This document shows, one piece after another, positions 1 through 9,951 of a DNA stretch of 64,000 nt. Under the pieces are notes generated by a model, which worked only from the letters and a program-made list of their open reading frames with translations, was not told the origin of the DNA and made no database searches. The DNA is from Histomonas meleagridis (lineage: Eukaryota; Parabasalia; Tritrichomonadida; Dientamoebidae), in NCBI GenBank assembly GCA_020186115.1, contig WSYJ01000151.1, positions 479,533 to 543,532 of the forward strand, read 5' to 3'. Position numbers and translations under genes: made by a program. How positions within the stretch are numbered: the first letter of the stretch is position 1; every line of letters begins with the position of its first letter.

Positions 1-2
1 AA

Positions 3-224
3 ACAAATGAATTAACGAATGAGCCGCCGCTAGAAAGAGTGCAGCTGACATTCCCATTGCCTGAATCACAAAGCGGAGAAAATGAGGATATAAATGACTC
101 AGCATTAAATGAACAAAACGCTACTGGTAATGAAACAGACACTACAGAAAATAACAGTAAGGAAGAAACAGATGAAAAAGATAAATCAGAATCACTTGAA
201 AGCGATTTTTTGTTAATGCAATAA
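3..224 (+). CDS. C-terminal end of an unidentified acidic protein (5' truncated by window)
   Basis: The frame is open from the first bases of the window to a TAA at 222-224, with no ATG in the visible part, so the gene starts outside the window. The visible 73 residues are low-complexity, rich in Glu, Asp, Asn, Ser and Thr (a stretch of ETDTTENNSKEETDEKDKSE type) and give no recognisable fold. It looks like the disordered acidic tail of a larger protein. It converges with the RPF1 gene on the other strand. Function cannot be assigned. Confidence 0.6.
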   Translation, partial: TNELTNEPPLERVQLTFPLPESQSGENEDINDSALNEQNATGNETDTTENNSKEETDEKDKSESLESDFLLMQ

Positions 225-479
225 AAATGTATTCATGAGTAAATAATAAATATTTACGAACATGAAAAATAAGACTTTCATTTTACTTGTAACCACTCTT
301 CAAAATTCGTGTGTTAAGATTTCCTATTTTGGAAAATGAGATTTATTCCCGATAAAAATTGACTGATGATTGATCGTAAACGATTATTTTTCATTCAAAA
401 CATGAAGGTGCGAATATTTAAGAAAAAACTTTATTTATTAAAACTGTGTATCAGATCGATAGAATAATATAAAACATTT

Positions 480-1241
480 TTAGAGAGGCCATGCAAGTCT
501 ATTCCGATCGTGCCTTGCCCTTCTAAAATATGTATATTGACCATTTGATGGATCAAATGTACCTTCCTGAAGCCATAACAACTTTAAGGTAAAACGAGGA
601 CCGCATTCCTGAAGTCGCGCTTCATTCACTGAATCAAAGATATATCTGTAATGACGGAAAAAAATGAAATCACGTTGATGGTGAAAGGTAAGGACGCGCC
701 TTCCAAAGAAATTTGGTTTGTGAGGAAATAAGCATTGGAGCATTCGAGACGTGAGCCTGCCAAGTCTTGTTTCAAATCGTTTCATGAGAACTTCTGGATA
801 GTGATCGCTAGTACGAGCGTGCCCTTCAATTTCTTTAGGAAGAGAAATTGATGTGATTCTATAGTTGGCAGTTGGTCCATCAGGCAAATGATGATGAGTA
901 AAAGTATAAACTTGGTTATTAGCAGATGTAAGAATAATTAAGTCGGTGTACCCTTCTTCAATTGCTTGATTCCTAACTTCAGCCATTGATGATCCTTCTT
1001 TTCGATTTTCAAAAAGAGAATTTGGAATTAAAACTTGTAGACTTTTCCCAAATGGTATGGACGGCTCTTCATCACCTGATGTAGTAATTTTTACCTTGGG
1101 TTCTTTTTCACCATTTAAAAAAGGTGAAAATTGATCATTTTCAATTTCTTCAAGATATTCTGGATCATCTTCTTTTATGAATGTTGGATCGTATTCACGC
1201 CTTTGTTCTTGTCTGTTTTCACCTGGTGCAGGTTCAACCAT
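480..1241 (-). CDS. RPF1: Ribosome production factor 1 (Brix-domain protein)
   Basis: This is a 253-aa Brix-domain protein acting in nucleolar assembly of the 60S ribosomal subunit, where RPF1 family members bind pre-rRNA. The first 50 residues are acidic and probably disordered. The Brix domain spans about residues 50-245. Diagnostic strings are visible: the LPDGPTANYRI segment, FETRLGRL, the GRRVLTFHHQRDFIFFRHYR core and the GPRFTLKLLWLQEGTFD strand near the C-terminus, all of which follow the RPF1 pattern rather than IMP4, BRX1 or PPAN. It is shorter than animal RPF1 (about 350 aa), mainly through a reduced N-terminal tail. The ATG at 1241 is a true start. No introns or breaks are seen. 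Confidence 0.9.
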   Translation of the reverse strand: MVEPAPGENRQEQRREYDPTFIKEDDPEYLEEIENDQFSPFLNGEKEPKVKITTSGDEEPSIPFGKSLQVLIPNSLFENRKEGSSMAEVRNQAIEEGYTDLIILTSANNQVYTFTHHHLPDGPTANYRITSISLPKEIEGHARTSDHYPEVLMKRFETRLGRLTSRMLQCLFPHKPNFFGRRVLTFHHQRDFIFFRHYRYIFDSVNEARLQECGPRFTLKLLWLQEGTFDPSNGQYTYFRRARHDRNRLAWPL

Positions 1242-1590
1242 TTGGGAAATTTTGGTCGTGTAATTTGAATGTAAATATTGGCAAAACGAAATTGTAAGAA
1301 AAAATAGTGTCTAATTTCATAGAAAACGTTAAAATCCTGATCAATTTTAACAGAGAGACTTAATAGAGCTATTAATTAACGAAATTATAACAACAAAAAA
1401 GCAACATACCGAATTTGTATTTATAAAATTATTTTTTTAAAAAATTATTATCAAATAGAAAGTATGAATTATTTAAGGTGAAAAGAATTAACTTATTATT
1501 AATTTTTTTTATTTAGGAAAACATTATTCAATTTATTATTTCACAGATGTTGTTAAAGTATTCCAATATTAGTTCACAACAAAAACCAAT
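1242..1590. other. Intergenic, no gene seen
   Basis: AT-rich spacer between RPF1 and a membrane-protein remnant. It contains an AACGTTA-like sequence near 1326, which may belong to the RPF1 promoter. No ORF, RNA gene or repeat is recognised. Confidence 0.5.
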
Positions 1591-2142
1591 TTATATCCAT
1601 TGGTCGCTCTCTTCATTCACATATTCATCAAAATCATTACCAACAATTTCAATTTGTGTATCTCCTTTTGATGAAGAAAGAATTGGATATCCATCCGAAT
1701 GAGCAGATTTTGACTTTTTCCTTTTACTTCTTGTAACAACAAATACAATTATTCCTGTGATTAACAAAACTGCAAAAATTGATCCGCATATTATGCCAAT
1801 ATATAGTACCAAATATTTAATGAGAAAACTTTGAATTGAATATAATTTTTCGTTTATAAAATCTCCAACGTTTTTATTCGTAAAAGAAAAAAATTGCAAA
1901 TGAGTTGTTGTCTTCTTAAATATTAAAGTAATATGGAAAATTAAATTTGATTCAAATAAAAAGTTGATTATTTGATAACAAATAAATAAAATAATTAACT
2001 CTTCAGATAAATTTTTGATATGGAATATGGTACATTCACACTCTATAAATAGAACATCGTCATTATTCATGAATGCAGTAAAGCCAAGATGTGATAACAA
2101 ATATTTACAACTACAAACGATAAATTCAAATTTCAAAGACAG
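1591..2142 (-). pseudogene. C-terminal remnant of a single-pass membrane protein
   Basis: The frame is open from 2142 to a stop at 1591, but it begins just after a TGA and has no ATG at its head; the first Met lies some 23 codons in. The C-terminal part has a hydrophobic segment of about 25 residues (LYIGIICGSIFAVLLITGII and following), then a basic stop-transfer stretch RSKRKKSK and a short acidic cytoplasmic tail ending DQWI. This is the layout of the C-terminus of trichomonad type I surface proteins. The extracellular part is reduced to about 100 residues with no repeat that can be named. It is most simply the 3' end of a larger surface-protein gene whose 5' part has decayed. A functional small membrane protein with an internal start cannot be excluded. 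Confidence 0.4.
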
Positions 2143-2902
2143 TCAGAGTTTGTTGGCAAGATTTCAACCGAAAGGCTAATAAAAGATATCCTAACTGCAA
2201 AAAAAACTTTTCGGTTTTCGGATTTCTGTGCAACTGCAGCTAACGTTCTGAACAATTATTTCAATGGGGGTTTTACAGGCTGCTTCGATAAATAATGGCT
2301 GCACATTTGATGTAAGCTTACATGACAAAGAAATGATGCATTAGCTCACATAAGCGAAAAACAAAACACAAATTTTTGGATTTAGAGACATATTCATTAT
2401 GAACTTCGTCAAAACATAGAATCTAAAGGTCAAGAATCGTTACCAATGGTAGTAAATTTGATTTCGATAAATATTAATACGTTTTTATTATTGGAATCTG
2501 CTGATATCAGCATTTATAATGAAATATAAAAATTTAACGTTCCGGAACATACTTGAAGACATCTTCTTTTTGTCATAAGTAATTTTTACAATACCTATAA
2601 GACGCGTTTCTTTGAATTCAAATAGCGCTGTTGGGTACAGGACGCTTATAAATTGGTTTGTTAATTATTTGTATACAAATAAAAAAATTGTATTACCAAC
2701 AGATATAAATCTATTTGGTTTGAGTTTGTTTTAAAGGAAGCTTTATTAAATATTTACTTGTCAGTTAATTTAATTGCCCAATCTAAAAATGTCAGATGCT
2801 TTAACGGTCTCGATTTCTACTTTTTTTTACATAATAAAACATTCAATTTTGAATTGTAGGGCAACAACAATTGAAGTAGAATATTTTATTAAATATTATT
2901 AT
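2143..2902. other. Intergenic, probably decayed sequence
   Basis: No intact gene. A short open stretch (about 2385-2530, plus strand, roughly 48 codons without a start) may be a relic but matches nothing recognised. The rest is AT-rich with homopolymer runs. Confidence 0.4.
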
Positions 2903-3604
2903 CTAACTGCGCTTTGGTTTTGCACCTTTTTTGGGTTCTCGGCTTGATTTGTTTTCCCTTCTTTCAGCACTTTTGTTCCTCATTTCCTGTTTGAATGTTG
3001 AAAGAAGTTTGATTGGAAGCTTCTTGCCATTGTATTCTATTCCGTTCTTTACTGCTTCATTTGCCTGTTCTTCTGTTTGGAGTTCAACATAAGCAGTTCC
3101 TGAGAAATATTTTTCTCCTCCACTGCGATTTTTGTTCCTCATCTCTATACGGAGAACTTTTCCAAACAAAGAACGGAAGAACGCTTGCAGTGATTCAAGT
3201 GTTTCAGTTTGATCTAATTGATCAACATATAATGTTCTATACTCACGACGTGGATCTGGTTTAAATGGAACCTTTGAACGAACCATCTTGCGAGAGGTAT
3301 CAACTTCAAGTTCTGATGATGCTTGACAGGCTTTCATTAATTCTTCATCAGTCAAATGCATTGCCACAATTTTGTTGAACTTTTCATTAAAAATTTGAAT
3401 TGGGCAATATCGGTCAGCTTCCATGTTAATCAGTTGTTTCATAAATGATGAATTTTCAACGTTTGATGGGCTAAAATAAAATTCCATTTGTTCACGAGCA
3501 GCGTCAAGTTCTGGTGTAAGATCATACACTTCTTGTTGTTTTATTTCTTCGTTTTCAGATGATGGTGGATCTGCTTTTCCGAATAGTTTGCGGAGGATGA
3601 ACAT
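2903..3604 (-). CDS. La-related RNA-binding protein (La motif + RRM)
   Basis: La-family proteins bind the UUU-OH 3' ends of new RNA polymerase III transcripts and help them fold. The La motif covers about residues 31-108 (REQMEFYFSPSNVENSSFM, then DEELMKACQASSEL), followed by an RRM at about 123-205 with RNP2 LYVDQL and RNP1-like FSGTAYVEL. The last 30 residues are a basic Lys/Arg/Ser tail typical of La proteins. The frame stays open upstream to about 3691, but the first in-frame ATG is at 3604, giving 233 aa. An upstream TTG is less likely to be the start. Genuine La and the LARP7 type cannot be told apart with certainty, although the compact LaM-RRM layout favours genuine La. Confidence 0.8.
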   Translation of the reverse strand: MFILRKLFGKADPPSSENEEIKQQEVYDLTPELDAAREQMEFYFSPSNVENSSFMKQLINMEADRYCPIQIFNEKFNKIVAMHLTDEELMKACQASSELEVDTSRKMVRSKVPFKPDPRREYRTLYVDQLDQTETLESLQAFFRSLFGKVLRIEMRNKNRSGGEKYFSGTAYVELQTEEQANEAVKNGIEYNGKKLPIKLLSTFKQEMRNKSAERRENKSSREPKKGAKPKRS

Positions 3605-3785
3605 AAAATGGCGGCAAAATGGTCGTGCAAAAATTGACAAAGTCTGTTCGTTCGATAAACGATTATTTTCCAATTTCTTCTCGCATTCATTTCAACATAA
3701 GTTAAGTATTCTCTTCATCAATTAAGTATCAGCTGTAGTATTTTTTCACATTTTTATTCGTTAAAAGGCAAACACAATAAAACAT

Positions 3786-5561
3786 TTACAGATTAAGGAA
3801 ATTACTGTACTGTCTAAAAATATATTTTCTGCTGCTTCCATCATCATTCATGAACAGCAAGCTATCGCCATTAGCCTCTTTAGAAGCGCCTGCGAATATA
3901 TACAATGTGTCATCATCACCACCGCAATACTGTATACCCGAAACGCAATACTCAGCGGTATTCACGCCCAAGTACGACTGTAACTCGTTCCGTATGTCGG
4001 CCACATAAATGTGACTTTCGCGTGATGAAGTCGATGTTATGATGAAGTTATCTGCAACGCAAACTGCAGTGACACTCTCCGGATATCCAATAGATATTAG
4101 TGGACAATGCTGACGAGAGTCCCATATTTTGACAGATCGATCATCAGAAGAACTAACGAAAAGATTAGCGTTAATGCTTTTGATTATATTCGTTGGCGAG
4201 TTGTGGCCAATGAACGATCGAACTGATTGTAATGTCGTGACATCAAATAGATGTAACGCATTAGTAGTGGTCAAACCACAGATTATGCAGTTCTCCAGGG
4301 AGCTAATGATGGAAAAACCGGAATTAAGATATGGCGTTTTGATTATTGATCGGACCATTCGATTATTGATAAGATGAAGATCACTGGAATTTAGGAACCC
4401 TATGAAGACATTGTCTTGAATTATGGCTATTGGAGTCGGATATGACATAGGTGGCACAAGATCAACATCATCAAATTTCCTATCATTCCCTGTGAGACCA
4501 ACACGGTAGATATGGCCTGAGCTATAGAGCCAACCATGACGTTTGGAGGAGTCTATTGTGAAGGATTCAACTTTACTTTTAATATTTAATGGAATTGTAT
4601 CCCAACAGATTTTAGTGTTAGGATGTAAATCAAAGGCATAGGAAATGGCTCTGTCGGGTGTACTGCTCGTATTGTGGATAAAAGCGGCACAAGAAGGATC
4701 AATATAATTGATATCAAATGGTAAGATAAATGTATCTTCAAACCGTTTCTCACGCCAAAAGGGATCTGGCGTAAGACCGCGTGGAAGCACTTGGCCAAAT
4801 GGTACAGAATTGTCCATATCTGTTGATACAAAATTAAATATTGTACGTTCAGGAGCACTTGGCATTCGAAGAAGACCTTTATCTTTCTTAAGGGTAAACC
4901 TTGAATAAGGTGTGTCAATTTCACGCATTGCTCGAATTTGAGATGTTATTTCATCATATTTTTTGATCAGATTTGGCATCTCTATCTCACTGGAATTAAC
5001 AGCACTTTCCATAATTTTGTCTAAACGAAGTAAAAGCGTTTGAACATTTGGTTCATTTTCTTTTTTCATATCTTTTTGATATATTGATTCTCTTCCAGTT
5101 TGCTGATAAAATTGGGCTCCTGGCTGTCTTTGTGGAGGTGGTTGTGGTGGCTGCATCATTGGTGATTGAACTGGAATATTTTGTGGATATTTTGATTGAG
5201 ATGGTTGAAAAGGTATATTTCCATAAGGAGGTGGGTATTGTTGTTGAGGGTGAGGTTTTACAGGTGGCATATGTTGTTTTGGATTAATATATTTTGGCGG
5301 ATTTGAATTTGGTGATTGAATTTGAGGAGTTTGTGCCGTTTCGCCAGTAAAAGCATGTTTGTTATTATTAAACCAAAGTCTTACAGTTCTGTGAGTCCAA
5401 TGTGGTGAATATTTAAGTAATTCTTCGGAAACTTCATTTGCGATTTTTGTTCTTTCTTGAGATCTTTCAGGTTGTGAAAAGTACCTTTTAACATTTTGAA
5501 TCAGAATGGATTGCTCAACCGAATTCGGATAATAACGACGTCCGTCTGGTTCCTGCTCCAT
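3786..5561 (-). CDS. Homeodomain-like N-terminus fused to WD40 repeats
   Basis: This 591-aa protein has three parts. Residues 10-75 form a predicted three-helix domain ending in TVRLWFNNNK, which resembles the recognition helix of homeodomains (WF-N-R/K pattern). Residues 78-165 are a Pro/Gln-rich linker, and after a short helical stretch the region of about 300-590 contains WD40-type strands, the clearest being ANLFVSSSDDRSVKIWDSR and the preceding GHNSPTNIIKS. A scaffold or transcription-linked nuclear role is plausible but only inferred. An AACGGTT motif lies about 35 bp upstream of the ATG at 5561. No breaks are seen. Confidence 0.65.
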   Translation of the reverse strand: MEQEPDGRRYYPNSVEQSILIQNVKRYFSQPERSQERTKIANEVSEELLKYSPHWTHRTVRLWFNNNKHAFTGETAQTPQIQSPNSNPPKYINPKQHMPPVKPHPQQQYPPPYGNIPFQPSQSKYPQNIPVQSPMMQPPQPPPQRQPGAQFYQQTGRESIYQKDMKKENEPNVQTLLLRLDKIMESAVNSSEIEMPNLIKKYDEITSQIRAMREIDTPYSRFTLKKDKGLLRMPSAPERTIFNFVSTDMDNSVPFGQVLPRGLTPDPFWREKRFEDTFILPFDINYIDPSCAAFIHNTSSTPDRAISYAFDLHPNTKICWDTIPLNIKSKVESFTIDSSKRHGWLYSSGHIYRVGLTGNDRKFDDVDLVPPMSYPTPIAIIQDNVFIGFLNSSDLHLINNRMVRSIIKTPYLNSGFSIISSLENCIICGLTTTNALHLFDVTTLQSVRSFIGHNSPTNIIKSINANLFVSSSDDRSVKIWDSRQHCPLISIGYPESVTAVCVADNFIITSTSSRESHIYVADIRNELQSYLGVNTAEYCVSGIQYCGGDDDTLYIFAGASKEANGDSLLFMNDDGSSRKYIFRQYSNFLNL

Positions 5562-5594
5562 ATTATGTTGGCGGTTTTAATCACTTGATGAAAT

Positions 5595-5601
5595 AACCGT
5601 T
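5595..5601 (-). promoter_or_regulatory. AACGGTT motif upstream of the WD40 gene at 5561
   Basis: AACGGTT on the gene strand about 35 bp before the ATG. It resembles the Myb-bound core promoter element of trichomonads, and the same motif recurs before several other genes here. Confidence 0.45.
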
Positions 5602-5698
5602 TTTGTTTCATTTATTTGCACATTTGAATTCATTCAAATTTGAGAGGAATAGGGGTTGTTTTGACGTCGTTTTTGCTGCTGGAAAATTAGTTTTGAGG

Positions 5699-6005
5699 AT
5701 GGATCGTATTAACCCGAATATAAATGGCGATTGCCTGGTTTTGAGATTCGGTTGGGAGTGCTAAAATCAATCGTGTTTTCATAGGGTTAAAAACAATTGT
5801 TGAAATTATGATTGAGTTAAAGTTAGGGCTTGAAACACTGGAAACCAATACCAGTATGTATTCTCTTTCAAGAGTGAGAAATGGCATAAAAATTTTGTGG
5901 AAAAGTATCATGGACAATGATTCAATAATTGGTGAAAATTGCATTGATCTATTTTCACGGCTGAAAATAGTTAAAAAGGTGGTTGATTTAGTTGCAAAGC
6001 ATTAA
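5699..6005 (+). pseudogene. Small unidentified gene with a probable frameshift
   Basis: An ATG at 5699 opens a frame that ends at 5764. A second frame, open from 5745, continues to a TAA at 6003-6005 and encodes a helical C-terminal part (LSRVRNGIKILWKSI, then LKIVKKVVDLVAKH). A one-base slip between 5742 and 5762 would join the two into a protein of about 101 aa. The alternative is a 65-aa protein starting at the ATG at 5808. No family is recognised. Confidence 0.3.
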
Positions 6006-6100
6006 TTCCATTTTTGGATTTGGAAGAAGGAGGCCAGAATGGCTTAACGTCCACCGCAGAAAAAACCGTACTTTTTCAGGAAGCGGTTTTAATCTGAATC

Positions 6101-6550
6101 ATGAAATGTTATGTGAAAAAGAGTATGCTCCCTCATCAACAAATTCCAATACCAGGGCATTGTGATGACCATATCATTGATCCGCCATCTGTCTATGAAA
6201 TGGAGTTAATAGATCAAACATTAGGGTTTCAGTATCTTGTGGAAACTCGTGGCAACCCAATTTTAATGAATTCTATTGATCAGATGTTTCGAGAATCTGT
6301 TGAATTAGAAAAGCAATATGATAAAAGTGTTGAAGTGCATCATGGAAATAAAACAACTGATTCATTAGAAGAAGTTCTATTATTAGAAGATCAATTTTCC
6401 AGGGCTGCATATGATGAAATCTCATTTTCGTTATCAGTGATAAAAGCAATGAAAAAAGAAATTAGCGCGATGGAACAGGAAGCAAAAATAATTGAAAGAA
6501 AGAAATTAAAACTCAAGAAAAAAATAAATGAATTAAAAAACAACAGATAA
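6101..6550 (+). CDS. Small protein with C-terminal coiled coil, unidentified
   Basis: This 149-aa protein is not recognised. The N-terminal half (residues 1-60) has a Pro-rich start and short predicted strands or helices. From about residue 65 on it is strongly helical and charged, ending in a Lys-rich coiled coil (EREKKLK-type, with KLKLKKKINELKNN at the end). The ATG at 6101 is the first in frame. ACCGT and GCGGTT sequences lie 15-40 bp upstream, in line with the promoter motif seen at other genes here. A tethering or scaffold role is possible but not shown. Confidence 0.55.
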   Translation: MKCYVKKSMLPHQQIPIPGHCDDHIIDPPSVYEMELIDQTLGFQYLVETRGNPILMNSIDQMFRESVELEKQYDKSVEVHHGNKTTDSLEEVLLLEDQFSRAAYDEISFSLSVIKAMKKEISAMEQEAKIIERKKLKLKKKINELKNNR

Positions 6551-6930
6551 TTAAGCACACAAACCTTTCAATAAATGTTTTTTTATTTATTATTATTTTT
6601 CATAATAAAAAATCAAGGCAATTTACAATACTATATATTTGTTTTCTTATGATTTTTAAAAAACGTAATGAACATCAGAAAATTTCTTTTCCTAATATAA
6701 ATTAGATAATTTTAATAAAAAGCCTTAATCATTCTCTTCCTTATTATCCATAGAAAACAATGAAACACATATGATTTTTACATAATAAAAATATTTAAAT
6801 TCATTCATTTTTATTATTTTATAAAATGGCTTAATCTTAAATCATTTATTAATTTATTAAGCTTAACAAATAATAATAAAATTAGGTATATAAACAAAAG
6901 GAAAAATAACTGAAATGAATTTTCATTAAT
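6551..6930. other. Intergenic, no gene seen
   Basis: Very AT-rich convergent spacer between the coiled-coil gene and the serpin 3' end. No ORF or repeat is recognised. Confidence 0.5.
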
Positions 6931-8049
6931 TTATTCAGGTGAAACGAATTCTCCTGCAAACAAAACAGTTTTATTTTTGTGAACCAATTCATATATAAAC
7001 GGATGGTCTGCTACGAAGAACTTTTCGATTATTTCTGGCAATCCAAGAGTCTCTATCCCTGTTGCAGCTGCAGCCGTAGTTCCTTCTTCATATACTTCTA
7101 GAAAAGCTTTGTGCACTACGCGTGAAATCTTTGGCTTTTGCAGATCGAAAAGCAAACGAATTCCAATCGCTTCGAGCATTTCGCGCAGGTGTTGTGACTC
7201 CCAAAGGCATTTAAACTTGGGAATTACTACATTCATCTTGACTTCGTTAAGGTTTTGGACATATTCTTCGAACTTTTTGGTGCCAAGTGAACTTTTGAGA
7301 GATCGAAATGATTGAAGATCTTTATTCTTAGGAAGAAAGATTAATAAAGAACAATCGTTTACATATGGCAAAGAAATCACTTGGCAATCATCATCTTCGA
7401 AATATGGGATGGTGAATTGATCTTTCATGAAAGATGTTGTTTTGGTTCCTTCGAATAGATTAAATGGGTAATCCGAAGTCCCTTCTGGATCAAACTTATT
7501 CTGCCATTCGGCTTTGAAATAGATGGCATTGGTAAGAATGATATCAGAATTAGGTTCAACTTCATCTGCTTGAATAAGATTTTGAATAAGACCATTGGTG
7601 ACTTCTGCAACCTTTTGATTTATTAAGCTAATGCCTTATTGATTAAATTCGATTGGAGTAATTTCAATTCCAAGAAATTCAATTAATGGTTTGAAAAATT
7701 CTGCGTCAAATTCTTTGTTCTTGTTTGGCCAAAGTGTATTTGCGCCACGAATAACTGCATTATTTGTTTTTTGTTCCACTTGTGAAATGAGATTGCGAAG
7801 ATTGGTGAGGATATCTTTTGGAGTAGTATCAGATGGCATTCTGAGAACATCGAAAATTTCTTTTTGTGTTGGTTCATTTAGAATTGAAGCAACCATTAAA
7901 AGGATTGCATAAGTTGAATATGGTGAAACAAGAATATTACTTGATTCATCGCAAAGATTTGAAAGCATGGCAATCGAAAGAACCTGTGTAGGTTCGCTTG
8001 GAGTCCCGTAGAAAAGATTTGAAAAGAAGTGTTTTATGCTTGAAATCAT
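6931..8049 (-). pseudogene. Inhibitory-type serpin with one in-frame stop codon
   Basis: Serpins trap serine or cysteine proteases by inserting a cleaved reactive-centre loop. The frame runs from an ATG at 8049 to the stop at 6931 (about 372 codons, normal for the family) and is broken only by a TAA at 7636-7638. Codons on both sides stay in the same frame and match the serpin fold: SNILVSPYSTYAILLM in helix B, NAIYFKAEWQNKFD, and KAFLEVYEEGTTAAAATG. The last is the hinge consensus of inhibitory members (E-E-G-T-x-A-A-A-x-T). Counting from the hinge puts P1 near the Leu of GLP. The C-terminal DHPFIYELVHKNKTVLFAGE is also typical. No signal peptide is seen, so a cytosolic serpin is likely. The stop replaces one residue between strand 2A and the following helix. 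It may be a recent nonsense mutation, a sequencing error, or readthrough. Confidence 0.8.
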
Positions 8050-8075
8050 GAGGTGAAGTGATACTTGTTGTCAAT

Positions 8076-8084
8076 AAACGGTTT
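8076..8084 (-). promoter_or_regulatory. AAACCGTTT motif upstream of the serpin
   Basis: Reads AAACGGTTT on the plus strand, about 28 bp before the serpin ATG. It is nearly palindromic, so orientation is ambiguous, and belongs to the recurrent ACGGTT set. Confidence 0.4.
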
Positions 8085-8562
8085 ATAAAAAGAAATTTGG
8101 ATTAAATACTTCTTTGATATGTTTCTTATGTAGCCCCCAATCATTCTTTGATAGTTCATCAACAAGATTTTTTTCCAAATTGTTGTTATATGCCTTTGAC
8201 TTCATCCCATACTGGAAGAAAGCTTTTATATAAAAATGGATATGAAGCTTCTAATGAAACAAACATTTTTGTTTTGAATTATACACAGAATATATTTTTA
8301 TGTTTAATAATTTTATCACATAAATTTTATAATATGATTTGATATGTTTATTTCAAGACTTCAAAATATATTTAAAAATTGTATAAATTTTTTTGGTTAA
8401 TCTCATTTATTTCTTTATGCCTACATATGAATAGAATATATTTCCATAATAATGGAAATTCAGAATAATTGATGTTACATTGTATCGTTCTAATCGTAGT
8501 ATTGAATTTTTGGGGATCCCTGTTGTAACTGTCCGTTTACTTTTCATCAGGAAGATTTACGA
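8085..8562. other. Divergent intergenic region, no gene seen
   Basis: Lies between the serpin and the first DUF3447-ankyrin gene. A CCGTTTA sequence near 8533 is the only promoter-like string seen. No RNA gene or repeat is recognised. Confidence 0.5.
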
Positions 8563-9951
8563 ATGTCTGAAAACACCATGAAAAACTCAAAAGATGATAT
8601 CAAATCACAGAGCATCGAAGTCAAATTACTAACGAAGCTTGAACGAATCATTTTTAATTTAAATAAAGAAAATTTTGATTTATCAATTGAAAAAACAATG
8701 AAATTATTTGACCTAAATTTTCCATATACATATAATTCAAATATTTGCATTTTAGTTTATAGTGCATTTTATTCAAAGAAAAATGAGAATGATATTTATA
8801 TTGATTATCTAGAAACTATTCAAACAAAAGAAGAAGAACTCAATCAAGATAATCCTAAAATTATAGAAATGTTCAAAGATTATATAAGTAAAATTAATTC
8901 ACAAGAATCATATTATTTAATTGAACAAATGATTGAACGAAATTTAATTGATAAAAGCATTACTGCAAAACTTGCAAAACTTTCAAACTATTTTTCGCAC
9001 TATAAAACAGAAGGATGCCGCCAGGAAAATTATAGATGGAATTATAGTGTAACTGAACTTGAGTTTAAAAGAAATTATGAAGAACTTTCAAAGAATGATT
9101 GGGAACTTCATAAAAAATATGTTAAAGAAGGACATAATCCAAATGAAATTGCAAAAATCATTCGAAATGACGAAATAGAAAAACTTCAAGAAATATCATC
9201 ACAAACAAATTTTAATTTTAATCAAACTATTAAACCATCACTTTATGAAAGATGTTCATTTATTAATAATGGTGAAGTTCCATTAATTGATTATGCAGCA
9301 TTTTTTGGATCTGTTAAATGTTTTAAATTTTTACTTATGAATAATGCAAACATAAATGATACAGGAAAATATGCAGTTGCAGGTGGAAATGAAGAAATCA
9401 TTCATTTATGTGAACAAAATCATTCATCATTTGAATATGCATATGGAATCGCAATTAAATTTCATCAAAATAATATTTTTAAATATATTTATGAAAATAA
9501 AATAGAAAAATTGTATGGATTTGAAGATAATATTATTAGACGTTTTGTTCATTGGGGTGGCAAATTTAATACTTTTTCATCTGATATAGTACAAAAAGAT
9601 ATCAATAGTTTGGGATCTTTGTGTATTACAAATGGAAGTTACGAGATTTTTTTGTTTTTAGAAAACTCTTTAGATCTAAAAATTAATCAGGATTTGATTG
9701 ATAAAGCTGCTAAAATTGGGAACTTATATCTTGTTAAATATTTTCTGCAAAAGAATCAAATTCCAAAAGATATTTTGCTTAAATCTATAAAATCAAAAAA
9801 TATTGAACTTGTTAAATATATTTTAGAACAAAATGCAATTGATATTAATGAAAAAGATTTTTATTTGTTGTATTTGATATTTGTTTTAACGATTTTCTAT
9901 TTCAAAATAATATTTGGAAATTATTTAAATTTTTTAAAACAGCACTTATGA
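8563..9951 (+). CDS. DUF3447-ankyrin protein, N-terminal uninterrupted part (locus 1)
   Basis: Trichomonad-expanded family with an N-terminal helical region, a DUF3447-type module (LSKNDWELHKKYVKEGHNPN, KLQEISSQ, SLYERCSF, IDYAAFFGSVKCFKFLL, IIHLCEQNHSSF) and ankyrin repeats; its function is unknown, protein binding being inferred. The first true ankyrin consensus ends with DINEKD at codon 432 (9856-9858). The last 30 residues before the apparent stop (from YLLYLIFVL on) are not ankyrin. They are the translation of the first 80-nt AT-rich spacer, after which the ankyrin consensus resumes in another frame. The real coding region probably continues through the array to the TGA at 11452-11454, so the stop at 9951 is likely not the true end. 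Confidence 0.75.
   Translation: MSENTMKNSKDDIKSQSIEVKLLTKLERIIFNLNKENFDLSIEKTMKLFDLNFPYTYNSNICILVYSAFYSKKNENDIYIDYLETIQTKEEELNQDNPKIIEMFKDYISKINSQESYYLIEQMIERNLIDKSITAKLAKLSNYFSHYKTEGCRQENYRWNYSVTELEFKRNYEELSKNDWELHKKYVKEGHNPNEIAKIIRNDEIEKLQEISSQTNFNFNQTIKPSLYERCSFINNGEVPLIDYAAFFGSVKCFKFLLMNNANINDTGKYAVAGGNEEIIHLCEQNHSSFEYAYGIAIKFHQNNIFKYIYENKIEKLYGFEDNIIRRFVHWGGKFNTFSSDIVQKDINSLGSLCITNGSYEIFLFLENSLDLKINQDLIDKAAKIGNLYLVKYFLQKNQIPKDILLKSIKSKNIELVKYILEQNAIDINEKDFYLLYLIFVLTIFYFKIIFGNYLNFLKQHL

Noticed and set aside
2385-2530. Short plus-strand open stretch as a gene
   Set aside because: About 48 codons without a start, no recognisable domain and no upstream motif.
5687-5944. Minus-strand ORF opposite the small gene at 5699-6005
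   Set aside because: It overlaps the better-supported plus-strand frame, and its composition is that of an antisense shadow.
9939-9944. ACAG before CACTTATG as a 3' splice site of the ankyrin spacers
   Set aside because: The AG is not conserved (ACCT at 11126, ACAT at 34627) and splicing there would put the ankyrin block in the wrong frame. ACA-GCA is simply Thr-Ala of the repeat.
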